A stretch of 41,607 nt of DNA from Salaquimonas sp. (GCA_028289365.1 JANQQM010000091.1:1-41607); one strand, 5' to 3'; shown: positions 1 to 9,523, numbered from the stretch's first letter. Translations and numbers: made by a program. Notes: generated by a model from the letters alone, not told the origin.

Positions 1-90
1 ATATATTGTGACGCCAAACTGGTCCCCTTCTTTCACTCGGCAACTCAAGCAACTTACTGGCTGGCTGTCCAGACCGACCGCGCGCGTTAA
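1..90 (+). CDS. possible 3' end of an unidentified gene
   Basis: Frame 1 is open from the window edge to a TAA at 88-90 and gives about 29 residues ending in YWLAVQTDRAR. The composition looks protein-like, but the piece is too short to assign to a family. The following 166 bases before the sulfatase start show nothing recognisable. An overlapping frame is also open from position 8 into the sulfatase, so this call is weak. Confidence 0.25.
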   Translation: MYCDAKLVPFFHSATQATYWLAVQTDRAR

Positions 91-256
91 CAGCAGCAAA
101 GCTTGGAACGCAGACGGATGGGCCGCTCCTCAAGCGGACACCGTACCAGTCATCTCCAACGCATTGCAGCTGGGTCGCAGTTATAAATTTGCACACCCTT
201 CTGGACGCACCCAAACCATGATGCCAATGTGGTTCATATCAATAAAGGCACTTGTC

Positions 257-1741
257 ATGACCAAGCCCCAGCCCAACATTCTGTTCATTCTTTCGGATCA
301 ACATGCCCAAAGTGCCGTCGGTTGTTATGGCGATGTGTCCGGGGTAACACCCAATCTGGACAGGTTGGCGTCTGAGGGCACAGTCTTTGAAAACGGCTAT
401 TGCGCATCACCAATATGTCTTCCCAGCCGCATGTCGTTGTTAACTGGACGTCAACCGCACGAGAATCGTTGCTGGCTTAACACGGACGTGCTCAATTCGG
501 GCACTCCAACCTTTGCCCATGCATTGGGCGCGGCCGGATATCGCACGGCTCTCATCGGCCGAATGCATTATATCGGCTGCGACCAGACACATGGTTTCAG
601 TGAACGGCTGGTCGGGGACCATTCTGCAAACTGGCCCGGCAATCCAACGTTCAATCATGGTGAACTGGAAGGCGCACCCGGACCCAACAGGGTCAGCATT
701 GAGAAATCCGGCGCGGGAACGAATGCCTATGACTGGAAAGATCGAGACACGGCGGCGGCTGCTATCAATTGGTTACGACATACCGGCGTAGCACGGAAAA
801 ATGGTGACACACAGCCGTTCCTGCTCACTGTCGGTTTCATGCTGCCACATCCACCCTATGTCGCCGATCCTGAAGATTACGATGCAGTCGATGGGAAGGT
901 GCCGAATATCAGGCTTGATACGCAATCGGTTGACGAAGTTCATCCTTGGTTTACCCGCTGGCGTAGTGAGAGAGATATTGTTGAAATCGATCCCGAACAG
1001 GCCCGGCGTTCACGGCAAGCCTATTGGGGAATGGTTCGCAGGCTTGATGGGCTTATCGGGGATGTGCTGGATGCACTTGCTGAAGCCGGACTGGATGATA
1101 ATACACTGGTGATTTACAGCTCCGACCATGGCGATCACCTTGGCGAGCGCGGACTATTCTGGAAACATACCTTCTATGATGAATCGGCTTGTGTACCCTT
1201 CATAGTGCGATGGCCAGGCGAAGTACCCGCAGGCGAGCGCCGAACTCAGGTTTTCGATCTGACGAATATTCCCGCGACTATTTGCGAAGCTACACAAGCG
1301 CCATGGAACAAGTACGGGCGCAGCCTGCTGCCGGTGGCGCGCAATAAATTTGCCAAGTGGGATGATGTGGCGTTCTCGGAATATTGCGCCACAGAGACCG
1401 ATCCGATACCGACAGCCGAGCCAGTAGTCCAGCGAATGATGCGCGAAGGCCGATACAAGCTCAACTATTATCACGGCCTTCCGCCACAGCTCTTCGACTT
1501 GGAAGATGATCCCGATGAACTAACAGACCTTTCGGAAGATGCGAAATACAAACCAGCCTTGGACCGTTTGATGTCGCGCCTGAAAAGTGACTGGGATCCT
1601 GAAGAAATACTTACGGAAATCACCGAACGCCAAAGGGACAATCAGATCATGCGAACTTGGGCACAGGAAACGAAGCCGGCAGAAACTTATCGTTGGGATA
1701 TGCCGGATGGCAAAGCGCCTGGTTTGGCACGTAATCAATAA
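257..1741 (+). CDS. type I sulfatase, cytoplasmic
   Basis: Sulfatase of the alkaline phosphatase superfamily, 494 residues from ATG 257. The frame is open back to position 8, but the conserved fold starts directly after this ATG (PNILFILSDQH), so upstream ATGs at 218-227 are less likely. Cys54 in CLPSR is the CxPSR cysteine that would be oxidised to formylglycine. D14 and the later SDHGDHLGERG stretch supply metal ligands. There is no signal peptide, which predicts cytoplasmic hydrolysis of a sulfate ester. It converges on the UxaA-like operon with a 27-bp gap and belongs to a locus with three other sulfatases and acid-sugar dehydratases. The substrate is unknown. The family call is firm; a choline-sulfatase-like role cannot be excluded. 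Confidence 0.9.
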   Translation: MTKPQPNILFILSDQHAQSAVGCYGDVSGVTPNLDRLASEGTVFENGYCASPICLPSRMSLLTGRQPHENRCWLNTDVLNSGTPTFAHALGAAGYRTALIGRMHYIGCDQTHGFSERLVGDHSANWPGNPTFNHGELEGAPGPNRVSIEKSGAGTNAYDWKDRDTAAAAINWLRHTGVARKNGDTQPFLLTVGFMLPHPPYVADPEDYDAVDGKVPNIRLDTQSVDEVHPWFTRWRSERDIVEIDPEQARRSRQAYWGMVRRLDGLIGDVLDALAEAGLDDNTLVIYSSDHGDHLGERGLFWKHTFYDESACVPFIVRWPGEVPAGERRTQVFDLTNIPATICEATQAPWNKYGRSLLPVARNKFAKWDDVAFSEYCATETDPIPTAEPVVQRMMREGRYKLNYYHGLPPQLFDLEDDPDELTDLSEDAKYKPALDRLMSRLKSDWDPEEILTEITERQRDNQIMRTWAQETKPAETYRWDMPDGKAPGLARNQ

Positions 1742-1768
1742 GACCTACGTCAGCAACTTCCTGAAACA

Positions 1769-2947
1769 CTAGATCGAAGGGCCCAGGCGGGAAATCGCTT
1801 CAGTGCCAAAGTTTGCCAGCTCCGCCTTTGTTTTCTTACCGGAGGCGATTTCGTATACCAGCTCCGAAAGATCCGGTAGCAAAGACACTAGGGTGGCGTA
1901 CCCGGTAAAAGCCTTGCTAGCATCAAAATCAATCTGATTGACCAATTTCGCAGCTACCGGACTGGCGGTGACCTTTATTGTCGGAGCAAGCGCTGAGCTA
2001 TACGGATTTCCCTGATCAGTAGTGAACAAGACCATTTGTGCGCCTGATGCGATCATAGACGTTATGGATTCCGGCGAGAAACAGGGTGTATCCATCAAGT
2101 ACAAACCAGCCCCCTCTGGCAATGCCGCACCCTCCCCTAGTAAGTCCAGGATCGATTGATCGCCCCCCTTCGCGATTGCACCGAGAGATTTTTCAACCAG
2201 CGTAGTTATGCCACCAGCGTGGTTTTGGGGGCCTGGATTGCCGTCACCTATCTGGTGTCCGTTCCTTACCGCGATTTGATGGCGCCGCTTGATCGCCAGT
2301 TTGATCTTGTCCGCAACCTCAGTGGTGACAGCTCGAGATGCCAACACATCTTCCGCACCGGTCCATTCGAGCGTTTCACTAAACAGTACCCGCCCACCGC
2401 GAGCGGCCAGATCTTTTGCGAATTCACCAACAAGTGGATTTGCAACGATACCCGAACTTGCACCGGAATGCCCGCATTCTACAGCGACCGCCAATTGGCT
2501 GATCGGACACGGGACCGGCTCCTGGACCGATAACTGAGAAATCAATTCCTGCAGCATACTCGAAGCGCGCTCAAACATCTTCGCTGCATCTTCGCCGACA
2601 TCATCCAGCGAAACCGAAAGGGCTTCCCTCCCCGATTCCGCTACAGCATTCGAAACCTTTTCGGCTATCAGCCTGTCTGGTGCCAACACTAAAGCGCCAC
2701 CGACATTTGGATGGGTAGCAAGTGCGGTCATCATGTGCCGCTGAAATCGAAGATCCTCGCCGACATGGCCGCGGCCATACATTGTCGAGACGAGCACTGC
2801 ATCGGTGAAATGCGCAGCAAGGTCTCTTGCGACTACATATTCCAGCCCACTCATAGAGATGATCAGAGGATGGTTGCGAACTCCCGGCATACCAGATTTT
2901 CTGGCATAGCCGTAATAGAAGTCACCATTTGAACTAGCATCGCTCAT
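1769..2947 (-). CDS. UxaA-family hydro-lyase, large subunit (altronate/galactarate dehydratase-like)
   Basis: This 392-residue protein corresponds to the C-terminal catalytic part of UxaA/GarD dehydratases, which remove water from sugar acids such as altronate. The SAF domain that normally precedes it is encoded separately just upstream and overlaps it by 4 nt (ATGA, 2944-2947). The two polypeptides add up to about 488 residues, the length of one-piece UxaA. It is the last gene of a three-gene coupled operon that starts with an enolase-superfamily dehydratase, so it probably acts on the same sugar-acid pathway. The related split enzyme (2R)-sulfolactate sulfo-lyase (SuyAB) has the same two-part architecture and is an alternative. 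Sequence inspection alone cannot choose between them. Confidence 0.82.
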   Translation of the reverse strand: MSDASSNGDFYYGYARKSGMPGVRNHPLIISMSGLEYVVARDLAAHFTDAVLVSTMYGRGHVGEDLRFQRHMMTALATHPNVGGALVLAPDRLIAEKVSNAVAESGREALSVSLDDVGEDAAKMFERASSMLQELISQLSVQEPVPCPISQLAVAVECGHSGASSGIVANPLVGEFAKDLAARGGRVLFSETLEWTGAEDVLASRAVTTEVADKIKLAIKRRHQIAVRNGHQIGDGNPGPQNHAGGITTLVEKSLGAIAKGGDQSILDLLGEGAALPEGAGLYLMDTPCFSPESITSMIASGAQMVLFTTDQGNPYSSALAPTIKVTASPVAAKLVNQIDFDASKAFTGYATLVSLLPDLSELVYEIASGKKTKAELANFGTEAISRLGPSI

Positions 2948-3234
2948 CCGGGCTTTTCCTGCGGTAACTCACCAAGATTATGAAGATGAACATGCTGGCC
3001 GGAAGAAATGTGTTGGATAGCTGTACCGATTACATGCCCGTATTTTAACACCAGATCGCCCTTACCGATATCGCGCAGGGCGATTTTGTGGCCAAGCGGT
3101 ACATCTTCGCGAAGGACCGGTGCTTCTGCTGCGTCAATCAGCGGTATCTCGCCGGTCTGGTGATCCCGGAGCAGGCAAATTACGTCGTCATCGGGATGAA
3201 GAAGGATCGCGCTTCTGGGGGATACTCTAGTCAT
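2944..3234 (-). CDS. UxaA-family SAF-domain small subunit
   Basis: A 96-residue protein starting at ATG 3234 (MTRVSPRS); the longer open frame upstream lies inside the preceding gene. It carries the SAF fold found at the N-terminus of altronate dehydratase and as a separate small subunit in split enzymes. The segment DVPLGHKIALRDIGKGDLV is typical. Its start overlaps the stop of the enolase-superfamily gene by 8 nt (3227-3234) and its stop overlaps the start of the large subunit by 4 nt, which indicates translational coupling and a 1:1 complex. It presumably contributes to substrate binding in the hydro-lyase. Confidence 0.82.
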   Translation of the reverse strand: MTRVSPRSAILLHPDDDVICLLRDHQTGEIPLIDAAEAPVLREDVPLGHKIALRDIGKGDLVLKYGHVIGTAIQHISSGQHVHLHNLGELPQEKPG

Positions 3235-4372
3235 GTTCGATCCGCACTTCGCGATGAAATACCTTGAACTCGCCTGCGCCATCCAGGTCGGGTATATATC
3301 CAAGACCCGGAGCATCCGGGATAATCACCATTCCGTCTCTTAAAGGAAGAAGCGGACCGGCGAAGATTTCACGAAGCGGGTTTTCGTTCACATCCACCTC
3401 CAGCAAACCGTCGCCTCCTGCCGCCGACAGCAAATGTGCCGATGCTGCCAGGCCGATGCCTCCCCCGAGATAATGCGGGCAATAGCGTAATCCGGCAGCA
3501 AGCACATTCTTTGCCACAATAAGGCATTCTGAGGTTCCGCCCCATTTGCAGACATCAGGTTGGATAACACCCAGATAGCCGGTGCCAATTGCTGAGTTGA
3601 ATATATCCAGATTCCGAAGATTCTCTCCGGCGGCAATCGGTATTGAAGTGGAATCTGCAACCCTTCGCCATTCATTAGCCGGTCGATCAGCAGCGATTGG
3701 TTCCTCCAGCCAACCAACATTTCGAGCGGCCAGATTTCCAGCCATTTCGATGGCTTCCTTTACTGTCCATTTCTGATTGGCATCAACCAACAACACCCCT
3801 TCATCACCGATCAGTTGCCTCGTCTCGTCAATCAGCGCCAAGTCTTCCTGGATGCCAAAACCAATGCGCAGTTTGAACGCTGTGAAGCCATTTGCATATG
3901 CGCTGGCGACCAGGTCAATTCCATCTGGGGGCCCTATTCCACTGGCATATGCGGGTAATGGTCTCAACGCTCCGCCGATGAACTCAGCGAGTGGAATTCC
4001 CTTCCGACGAGAAGCCAAATCGTGCAGGGCATTGTCAAATCCTGCGGAAATCTGATCAGCAGGGCCCGGTTCGCCAGCCTGCAATGCGAGGTGATTGATC
4101 TTCTTTCGAATGGTGCCAAACGCGTTTGAAGGTGTATCGGAATCCAGATTTTGTAGCACCATGGCGGCAAGATCAGAAGCCAGGTTGGAACGGTAAGCGG
4201 CGCCTGCAGGCGGAAAATTGCACCAGATTTCGCCGTAACCAACTGCTCCTTCTTCGTCTTCAAGACGGACAATCAGTGAGGGACGCGATTCCACTCGGCC
4301 TAGTACGGTTTCCAGTGGCCGGACCAGCGGATATTGATAACAGTAGATTTCACAGCAAGCCAGCTTGGGCAT
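3227..4372 (-). CDS. enolase-superfamily acid-sugar dehydratase/racemase (MR subgroup-like)
   Basis: A 381-residue member of the mandelate racemase / muconate lactonizing enzyme family. An N-terminal capping domain (about 1-125) is followed by a barrel with KLR on strand 2, metal ligands in VDANQ, EEP and GEN, and a histidine in CPHYLGGG. The K-x-R in place of K-x-K, with the late histidine, suggests dehydration of an acid sugar rather than mandelate-type racemisation. It heads the operon with the split UxaA enzyme, so two successive dehydratases may act in one route. It is divergent from the sulfatase at 4429 with only 56 bp between the starts, so both promoters must share that gap. Substrate unknown. 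Confidence 0.85.
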   Translation of the reverse strand: MPKLACCEIYCYQYPLVRPLETVLGRVESRPSLIVRLEDEEGAVGYGEIWCNFPPAGAAYRSNLASDLAAMVLQNLDSDTPSNAFGTIRKKINHLALQAGEPGPADQISAGFDNALHDLASRRKGIPLAEFIGGALRPLPAYASGIGPPDGIDLVASAYANGFTAFKLRIGFGIQEDLALIDETRQLIGDEGVLLVDANQKWTVKEAIEMAGNLAARNVGWLEEPIAADRPANEWRRVADSTSIPIAAGENLRNLDIFNSAIGTGYLGVIQPDVCKWGGTSECLIVAKNVLAAGLRYCPHYLGGGIGLAASAHLLSAAGGDGLLEVDVNENPLREIFAGPLLPLRDGMVIIPDAPGLGYIPDLDGAGEFKVFHREVRIEHD

Positions 4373-4428
4373 GGACAGCCAATGATGCAGATGATTGAAT
4401 TACAGGAACACTGACGAATTCCACTCAC

Positions 4429-5928
4429 ATGGTCAAGCATTGGAACCGGATGCCAAAAAAACCCCCAAATATCCTTTGGTATTGCGCCGACCAGATGCGT
4501 TACGACACCATTGCCGCCCTCGGCAATCGTGAGATTAACACGCCCAATCTTGATCGCCTGATTAGGAAAGGAATGGCATTCACCAAGGCTTATGCGCAGT
4601 GTCAGGTTTGCACGCCAAGCAGGGCTTCGTTCCTGACGGGTAGATATCCCGCTTCAACCCGCGTCTATCGTAATGGTACCGCTGCATTCCCAACCGGTGA
4701 GGTCCTCGTTACCAGATTGCTCGCAGATGCCGGATATGATTGCGGCTTGATCGGCAAACTCCATCTTTCAACAGCGACAGCCGGTGAAACGAGGATCGAT
4801 GACGGATACCGGTTTTTTCAGTGGTCACATAATCCGATGACCGGCGAAGCAGACGCACAAAATGCCTATCATCACTGGCTTCGCCAGGAAAAGAACGCAG
4901 ACCCTGACAAGCTGTTTGATTCCCAACGCGGGTTTGTAGCCCCAGGTGTTCCGGAGGAAGTGCATCAAACCACCTGGTGCACCGAAATGGCGCTGCGTTT
5001 TCTTGACGAGAAGCCAACCAAACCGTGGCTATTGAGCATCAATCCGTATGATCCGCATCCGCCATTTGATCCACCGGCAGAATATCTGAAACGCTATGAT
5101 CCGGAACAATTGACACCTCCCTTGTTCAGGGAAAGCGACCTTTTACGGCAGGAGCAATTCAAGACTGTCCGTGCCCAGACGGTCGAGGCTGTCGATCCGG
5201 GTGCTGGCTCCTCGGAGACAATTGAGTATGAATCTCAGAGCGCGCGCGGATATCGTCCGCCGGATTCCTATGATGGACGGCAAGCCAAAGCAGCCTACTA
5301 TGCCATGATCGAGTTGATTGACCATCAATTCGGCAGAATACTTGATGCGTTGGAAGCATCCGGTGAAATTGACAACACGGTCGTGGTTTTCATGTCCGAT
5401 CATGGCGAGTTGTTGGGCGACCATGGCCTGATGTACAAAGGTTGCCGCTTCTTCGAAGGCCTGGTGCATGTACCGTTGATAATTGCAGGCCCTGAAGACA
5501 TAGTTTCCGGTACAAAATCAAACGCCCTTGTAGAACTTGTCGATGTCGCACCGACATTGCTCGACCTTGCGGGCGTACAAATTCCGGAGCGAATGCAGGG
5601 CAAGTCACTTGCGCTGATATTGCGTGGAGCCTCGCCACCAGATTTCCACAAATCCACCGTGATTTGTGATTTCAACGATTCAGTCGGTTACAGCCCGGTC
5701 CCGAATTATACGCAAGCCAGCATGACGTTTGATGGACGCTACAAGCTCGCTATATATCATTCGCACGATATCGGCGAACTGTTCGATCTGGAAACTGACC
5801 CAGGTGAATTTGAAAACCTGTTTGATGATCCGGATTATGCCGATCTGCGCAATAAACTGGTAATCCGCCATCTCAACCGCTTCGCCGGAACCTTGGACGC
5901 CGGTATCGAACGGGTATCCAACGCCTGA
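4429..5928 (+). CDS. type I sulfatase, cytoplasmic
   Basis: A 499-residue sulfatase counted from ATG 4429; ATG 4450 (MPKKPPNIL) is an equally plausible start because the fold begins right after it. The formylglycine site is Cys61 in CTPSR followed by ASFLTGR, D21 in CADQM is a metal ligand, and SDHGELLGDHG is the second metal/sulfate motif. No signal peptide is seen, so the enzyme should work in the cytoplasm. It is divergent from the acid-sugar dehydratase operon and convergent with the transporter-linked sulfatase (33-bp gap). Its sequence clearly differs from the other three sulfatases here, so it is not a recent duplicate and may attack a different ester position. Confidence 0.9.
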   Translation: MVKHWNRMPKKPPNILWYCADQMRYDTIAALGNREINTPNLDRLIRKGMAFTKAYAQCQVCTPSRASFLTGRYPASTRVYRNGTAAFPTGEVLVTRLLADAGYDCGLIGKLHLSTATAGETRIDDGYRFFQWSHNPMTGEADAQNAYHHWLRQEKNADPDKLFDSQRGFVAPGVPEEVHQTTWCTEMALRFLDEKPTKPWLLSINPYDPHPPFDPPAEYLKRYDPEQLTPPLFRESDLLRQEQFKTVRAQTVEAVDPGAGSSETIEYESQSARGYRPPDSYDGRQAKAAYYAMIELIDHQFGRILDALEASGEIDNTVVVFMSDHGELLGDHGLMYKGCRFFEGLVHVPLIIAGPEDIVSGTKSNALVELVDVAPTLLDLAGVQIPERMQGKSLALILRGASPPDFHKSTVICDFNDSVGYSPVPNYTQASMTFDGRYKLAIYHSHDIGELFDLETDPGEFENLFDDPDYADLRNKLVIRHLNRFAGTLDAGIERVSNA

Positions 5929-5961
5929 TATGGCGTATCAGAATACCCAGCAACCGATCAT

Positions 5962-7482
5962 TCAGCTCAACGGCAGATCGAAGCGCGAATACAGTTCCAT
6001 TGGCGCATCATGGCTCGTCAGTTCCTCGACAATCTTCGAAACAAATCCGTCAGCAATTTGGTCATCGTAAATGGGTTGTTGCTGAAACGGATCGGCCTCC
6101 AAATCGTAGAGCACCGTATTGGCATCCGCGAAGCCACCTTGGGTCGGCGATCTTTTGGCATCGGGAAGAGCAGGAATACGCAGGACAGGGGCTCCCTTGG
6201 TGAAGTCAAATCCCTTGTGCAATGTCGCCTCTTTCAGCTCTCGAATTTCGAACAGGCTGATATTGTGCATCGGCATCAAGGTATATTCATACAATTCACG
6301 GTTTTCCATATCAGCTGGATATCGGAAATAGGTATAGCGGCCATCCGTAGCATTAATCGCACCGCCAAAAATGCCGTAAAGCGCAATATCCCGGACGGAA
6401 TTCTTCGACCCGTCCAACAGTGGTAGCAAGGATTTGCCTCGAACATTTTCGCTGATTTCTTTTCCGAAACACTGCATCAACGTTGGCATGATATCCATGG
6501 TTTGCGTCAACGCATCTATCCTGGTGCCGGCGGCTTCAGGAAAATCCGGATGATGGATGAATAACGGGATATTGGCTATTTCGTTGAAAAATGGCATCCG
6601 GTTCTTGGCCCACCAATCATGTTCACCTAGCATGAAGCCGTGGTCCGTGGTCAAGATGAGCGCCGTATCCTTCCATCTGTCATTGGCATCAAAATCATCC
6701 AGTATCCGCCCCAATTGTGAATCGCATAACGCGACCAGTGCCGCATAGTTCGCCCTGATCTCAGCAACTTCCAGATCGGTTTCGGTATCTTTCCGCTTGT
6801 AACGCGGCCAATCCAACCGCGGACCGTTATAACCAGTTTCAAAACGTTCGCGGTAGGATTCCGGCGCCGCGAAGGGTTCGTGCGGATCAAACGTCTCCAG
6901 ATGGAGCAGCCAGTTGTCAGACTTGCCGTTTTCTTCCAGGAAACCCAGCGCTGAATCAAAACAACGGACACTGGGAAATTCGTGCTCTTCACGAATTTTC
7001 TCACGGTTCAGCATTCCCTGCAGGCGATATCCGTCACGCGTGTCTTCAAACTGCAGTTCGTGATATTGCTTGCGAAACCGCTCCAGTGGCGGTTCCACCA
7101 TTGCGACCCATGGATCACTTTCCTGGCCCCGAATGAAGTCCCAGGTCGTGTATCGGTTGTGATAGGTCGAACCGCCGTCCTCAAAATAATGATAGTGATC
7201 CGAAACCAGGTGAGAGTACACGCCGCTGGCCTTAAGCAGTGCTGGAAATGAATCGTCAAACGGTTCAAGAGGTCCCCAACTACGATGCAGGAAGCAAAGG
7301 CGGCCAGAATGCAAGTCCCGCCGCGCGGGCATGCAAGGCATGGAACCGATATAATGCCGGTCGAACGTCGCGGCGCGTGCAGCCAACCGATCAAAATTCG
7401 GTGTTGATATACTGCCACCATAGGGACTCAATGCCCTTCGGTTCAGAGAATCGAACAGGAGGAAAACGACCCGCATTGTCAT
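5962..7482 (-). CDS. type I sulfatase coupled to the TctABC-like transporter
   Basis: A 506-residue sulfatase from ATG 7482, chosen because it overlaps the TctA stop as ATGA (7479-7482) and places RVVFLLFD at the N-terminus. The longer frame to 7545 lies inside tctA. Cys50 in CMPAR is the predicted formylglycine precursor, with Ala replacing Ser in the motif, and D11 and TTDHGFMLGEHD supply metal ligands. There is no signal peptide. As the last gene of a tctC-tctB-tctA-sulfatase operon it is the best evidence that the transporter's cargo carries a sulfate ester and is desulfated after uptake. An arylsulfatase or related activity on a sugar acid is possible. Confidence 0.9.
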   Translation of the reverse strand: MTMRVVFLLFDSLNRRALSPYGGSISTPNFDRLAARAATFDRHYIGSMPCMPARRDLHSGRLCFLHRSWGPLEPFDDSFPALLKASGVYSHLVSDHYHYFEDGGSTYHNRYTTWDFIRGQESDPWVAMVEPPLERFRKQYHELQFEDTRDGYRLQGMLNREKIREEHEFPSVRCFDSALGFLEENGKSDNWLLHLETFDPHEPFAAPESYRERFETGYNGPRLDWPRYKRKDTETDLEVAEIRANYAALVALCDSQLGRILDDFDANDRWKDTALILTTDHGFMLGEHDWWAKNRMPFFNEIANIPLFIHHPDFPEAAGTRIDALTQTMDIMPTLMQCFGKEISENVRGKSLLPLLDGSKNSVRDIALYGIFGGAINATDGRYTYFRYPADMENRELYEYTLMPMHNISLFEIRELKEATLHKGFDFTKGAPVLRIPALPDAKRSPTQGGFADANTVLYDLEADPFQQQPIYDDQIADGFVSKIVEELTSHDAPMELYSRFDLPLS

Positions 7483-8981
7483 TCCACGCTGGTATCGATG
7501 TTTTTGGTCTTGCCGTTTCGTCGGTAGTCCCGCCAAAGAGGCCAAATCAGCAATGCCAGGGCGATGACTGTAAACAGCAACGGCAATGGTCGTGTCAGGA
7601 TCGGGGACGGATCGCCGGCGGTCATCATCAATCCGCTTCGCAATTTCTCTTCAGCCAGCGGCGCCAAGACGAATCCGATTACAAAGGGACCAAGCGGATA
7701 TTTTCCACGTTCCAGGATGAAACCGGCGACACCAAATCCCAGCATGACCCATACATCAAACATTGTATTGTTCAACGCGAAGCTGCCTACCACACAAAAC
7801 ACCATTACCACCGGCAAGACGTAGGAGCGCGGGATATACATCAAACGCGAGATGTAACCGACCGTACCGGTCATAAGCGCAAACATCAGAATATTTGCGA
7901 GCAGGTAGGCGGCCATCATTCCCCAGACGATATCGGCATTGGTCAGGAACAAGGTCGGACCGGGCTGGATCGAATGGATCATCAACGCTCCGATCAAGAT
8001 GGCATCGATCACACTGCCGGGTATGCCCATGGCGATCAGTGGAATAAGCGCGCCGCCAACTGTAGCATTATTGGCAGCTTCGGAAGCCACAATTCCTTCC
8101 TCGGACCCTGTTCCGAATTTCTCAGGTTTACGGGACAGGTTTTTCGCCGTCGTATAAGCGACGATCGATCCAATTGAGGCGCCAATACCAGGCAAAATGC
8201 CTATCCATGTGCCAATAATCGATGAACGCAGCATATTGACGAAATTCCGTCGATATTCTGCAAAGGACATGATGATCCCCTTGCGGGACATTTCCACCCG
8301 TTCAGGCCGAATCCTGATCTGCAAGACATCGGCTATAATCTGACTGACGGCAAAGGTCCCGATCAAAACCGGCAATAGTTGAAGTCCGCCATTGAGCATA
8401 TACCAGTCAAATGTCAGTCGGGGCTGACCGGATGCAGGATCGACGCCGGGCATTGAGGCCAGCATGCCAAGAAATCCGGCAATCAGCCCCTTGACCATAG
8501 AGCCGGAACTTACCGAGGCGATCAGGACCATCGCCATCATGATCAAGGTAAAATACTCAAACGGCCCAAACCGTGTGGCCAGAATTGATAGAGGCTTTGT
8601 AAGTGTAACCAGTGCTACAAACGAAATCAGCCCACCAACAAATGATGCTGAAATACCAAGACCGAGCGCCCGTCCTGGGCGACCTCCCCGCGCCATGGGA
8701 TAGCCGTCGAAGGTGGTCATCACAGCGGCTGGCGTTCCCGGCATACGTAATAATGTTGCAGTGATCAGACCACCGGAAATCGCGCCCACATACATGGCCA
8801 CGAGGAGCACGACTGCATTGAAGGGCTCCATATAGAATGTAAGCGGCAATGTGAGCGCAATCAGCATTGCACCGGTCAATCCTGGAATTCCGCCGACGAC
8901 AATACCGAGAAACGTCCCAATGAAAAGATAGAAGAATGGCCAAGGCTGCAGGATGGCAAATGTGGCGTCAAAAAATTCCAT
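7479..8981 (-). CDS. tripartite tricarboxylate transporter, large permease subunit (TctA family)
   Basis: A 500-residue, highly hydrophobic protein with about 11-12 membrane segments and the family's glycine-rich signature near the N-terminus (GIVVGGIPGLTG) and again around LLRMPGTPAAVMTTFDGYPMA. It forms the ion-driven translocation channel together with the small TctB subunit and receives substrate from the periplasmic TctC protein. The start is preceded by a good ribosome site (GGGGGTG). It lies 14 bp after tctB, and its stop overlaps the start of a sulfatase by 4 nt. TTT systems import small carboxylates, so a sulfated sugar acid is an inferred cargo. Confidence 0.93.
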   Translation of the reverse strand: MEFFDATFAILQPWPFFYLFIGTFLGIVVGGIPGLTGAMLIALTLPLTFYMEPFNAVVLLVAMYVGAISGGLITATLLRMPGTPAAVMTTFDGYPMARGGRPGRALGLGISASFVGGLISFVALVTLTKPLSILATRFGPFEYFTLIMMAMVLIASVSSGSMVKGLIAGFLGMLASMPGVDPASGQPRLTFDWYMLNGGLQLLPVLIGTFAVSQIIADVLQIRIRPERVEMSRKGIIMSFAEYRRNFVNMLRSSIIGTWIGILPGIGASIGSIVAYTTAKNLSRKPEKFGTGSEEGIVASEAANNATVGGALIPLIAMGIPGSVIDAILIGALMIHSIQPGPTLFLTNADIVWGMMAAYLLANILMFALMTGTVGYISRLMYIPRSYVLPVVMVFCVVGSFALNNTMFDVWVMLGFGVAGFILERGKYPLGPFVIGFVLAPLAEEKLRSGLMMTAGDPSPILTRPLPLLFTVIALALLIWPLWRDYRRNGKTKNIDTSVE

Positions 8982-8995
8982 TTCACCCCCTTCAG

Positions 8996-9466
8996 TCAGC
9001 TTGCCGGCAAATCAACAACAAAGACCTGGGTGAACAGGTACTGGATGCCGTAACCGCCAATGACGGCAATCACAGCAGCGATTATTGTCGATTTTAATTG
9101 GAAACGTTCAAGTGCCGAAATCAGTGCAAAAAGATAAATGGCGGTCAATGTCCCGAAACCCAACAGCCTGAAATGCAGTGTGAGGACATAGAGCAAAGTC
9201 GCCGCGCATAACAAAAAAGCCGAAACCGGTTCATCGGGAACATCATCGGTGTCTTCACTGATATCTGCTCTGCGTGGTCGGAAAGCGTTGACAATCACCA
9301 CGATGGACAAGATTATGATTATCCCGGCAGTTGCTTGTGGCACCGGTGCCGAGCCTAACGGCTCAAAACTCCCCGGCGGCAGGTCAAGCGTCTCATAAAT
9401 TACCACCGCACACACGGCAATGATCAAGATGCTGGCCCAAATTTCAAACTTGCGCACTCGATCCAT
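8996..9466 (-). CDS. tripartite tricarboxylate transporter, small membrane subunit (TctB family)
   Basis: A 156-residue protein with about four predicted membrane segments (residues about 9-27, 38-60, 86-105 and 125-150), the usual size and layout of TctB. A charged stretch near 62-82 (RPRRADISEDTDDVPDE) separates the two halves. It is the accessory membrane subunit that pairs with TctA. It sits between tctC (70-bp gap containing a stem-loop) and tctA (14-bp gap) in the same operon. TctB proteins are poorly conserved, so assignment rests on topology and position as much as on sequence. Confidence 0.85.
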   Translation of the reverse strand: MDRVRKFEIWASILIIAVCAVVIYETLDLPPGSFEPLGSAPVPQATAGIIIILSIVVIVNAFRPRRADISEDTDDVPDEPVSAFLLCAATLLYVLTLHFRLLGFGTLTAIYLFALISALERFQLKSTIIAAVIAVIGGYGIQYLFTQVFVVDLPAS

Positions 9467-9496
9467 TTGGAAATCCGAATTTATGCTTAGAAATTA

Positions 9497-9523
9497 CCCG
9501 CCGGACCATTACCGTCCGGCGGG
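9497..9523 (-). promoter_or_regulatory. intercistronic stem-loop between tctC and tctB
   Basis: A perfect 10-bp inverted repeat (CCCGCCGGAC at 9497-9506 and its complement at 9514-9523) with a 7-nt loop lies between the tctC stop and the tctB start. On the minus strand it is followed by an AT-rich stretch without a long T-run. Such elements usually protect the upstream binding-protein message or partly terminate, giving more TctC than membrane subunits. That role is inferred. Confidence 0.75.

Noticed and set aside
7239-8177. 312-codon plus-strand open frame
   Set aside because: It is antisense to tctA and the coupled sulfatase and has the Gln/His/Arg-rich composition of a shadow frame.
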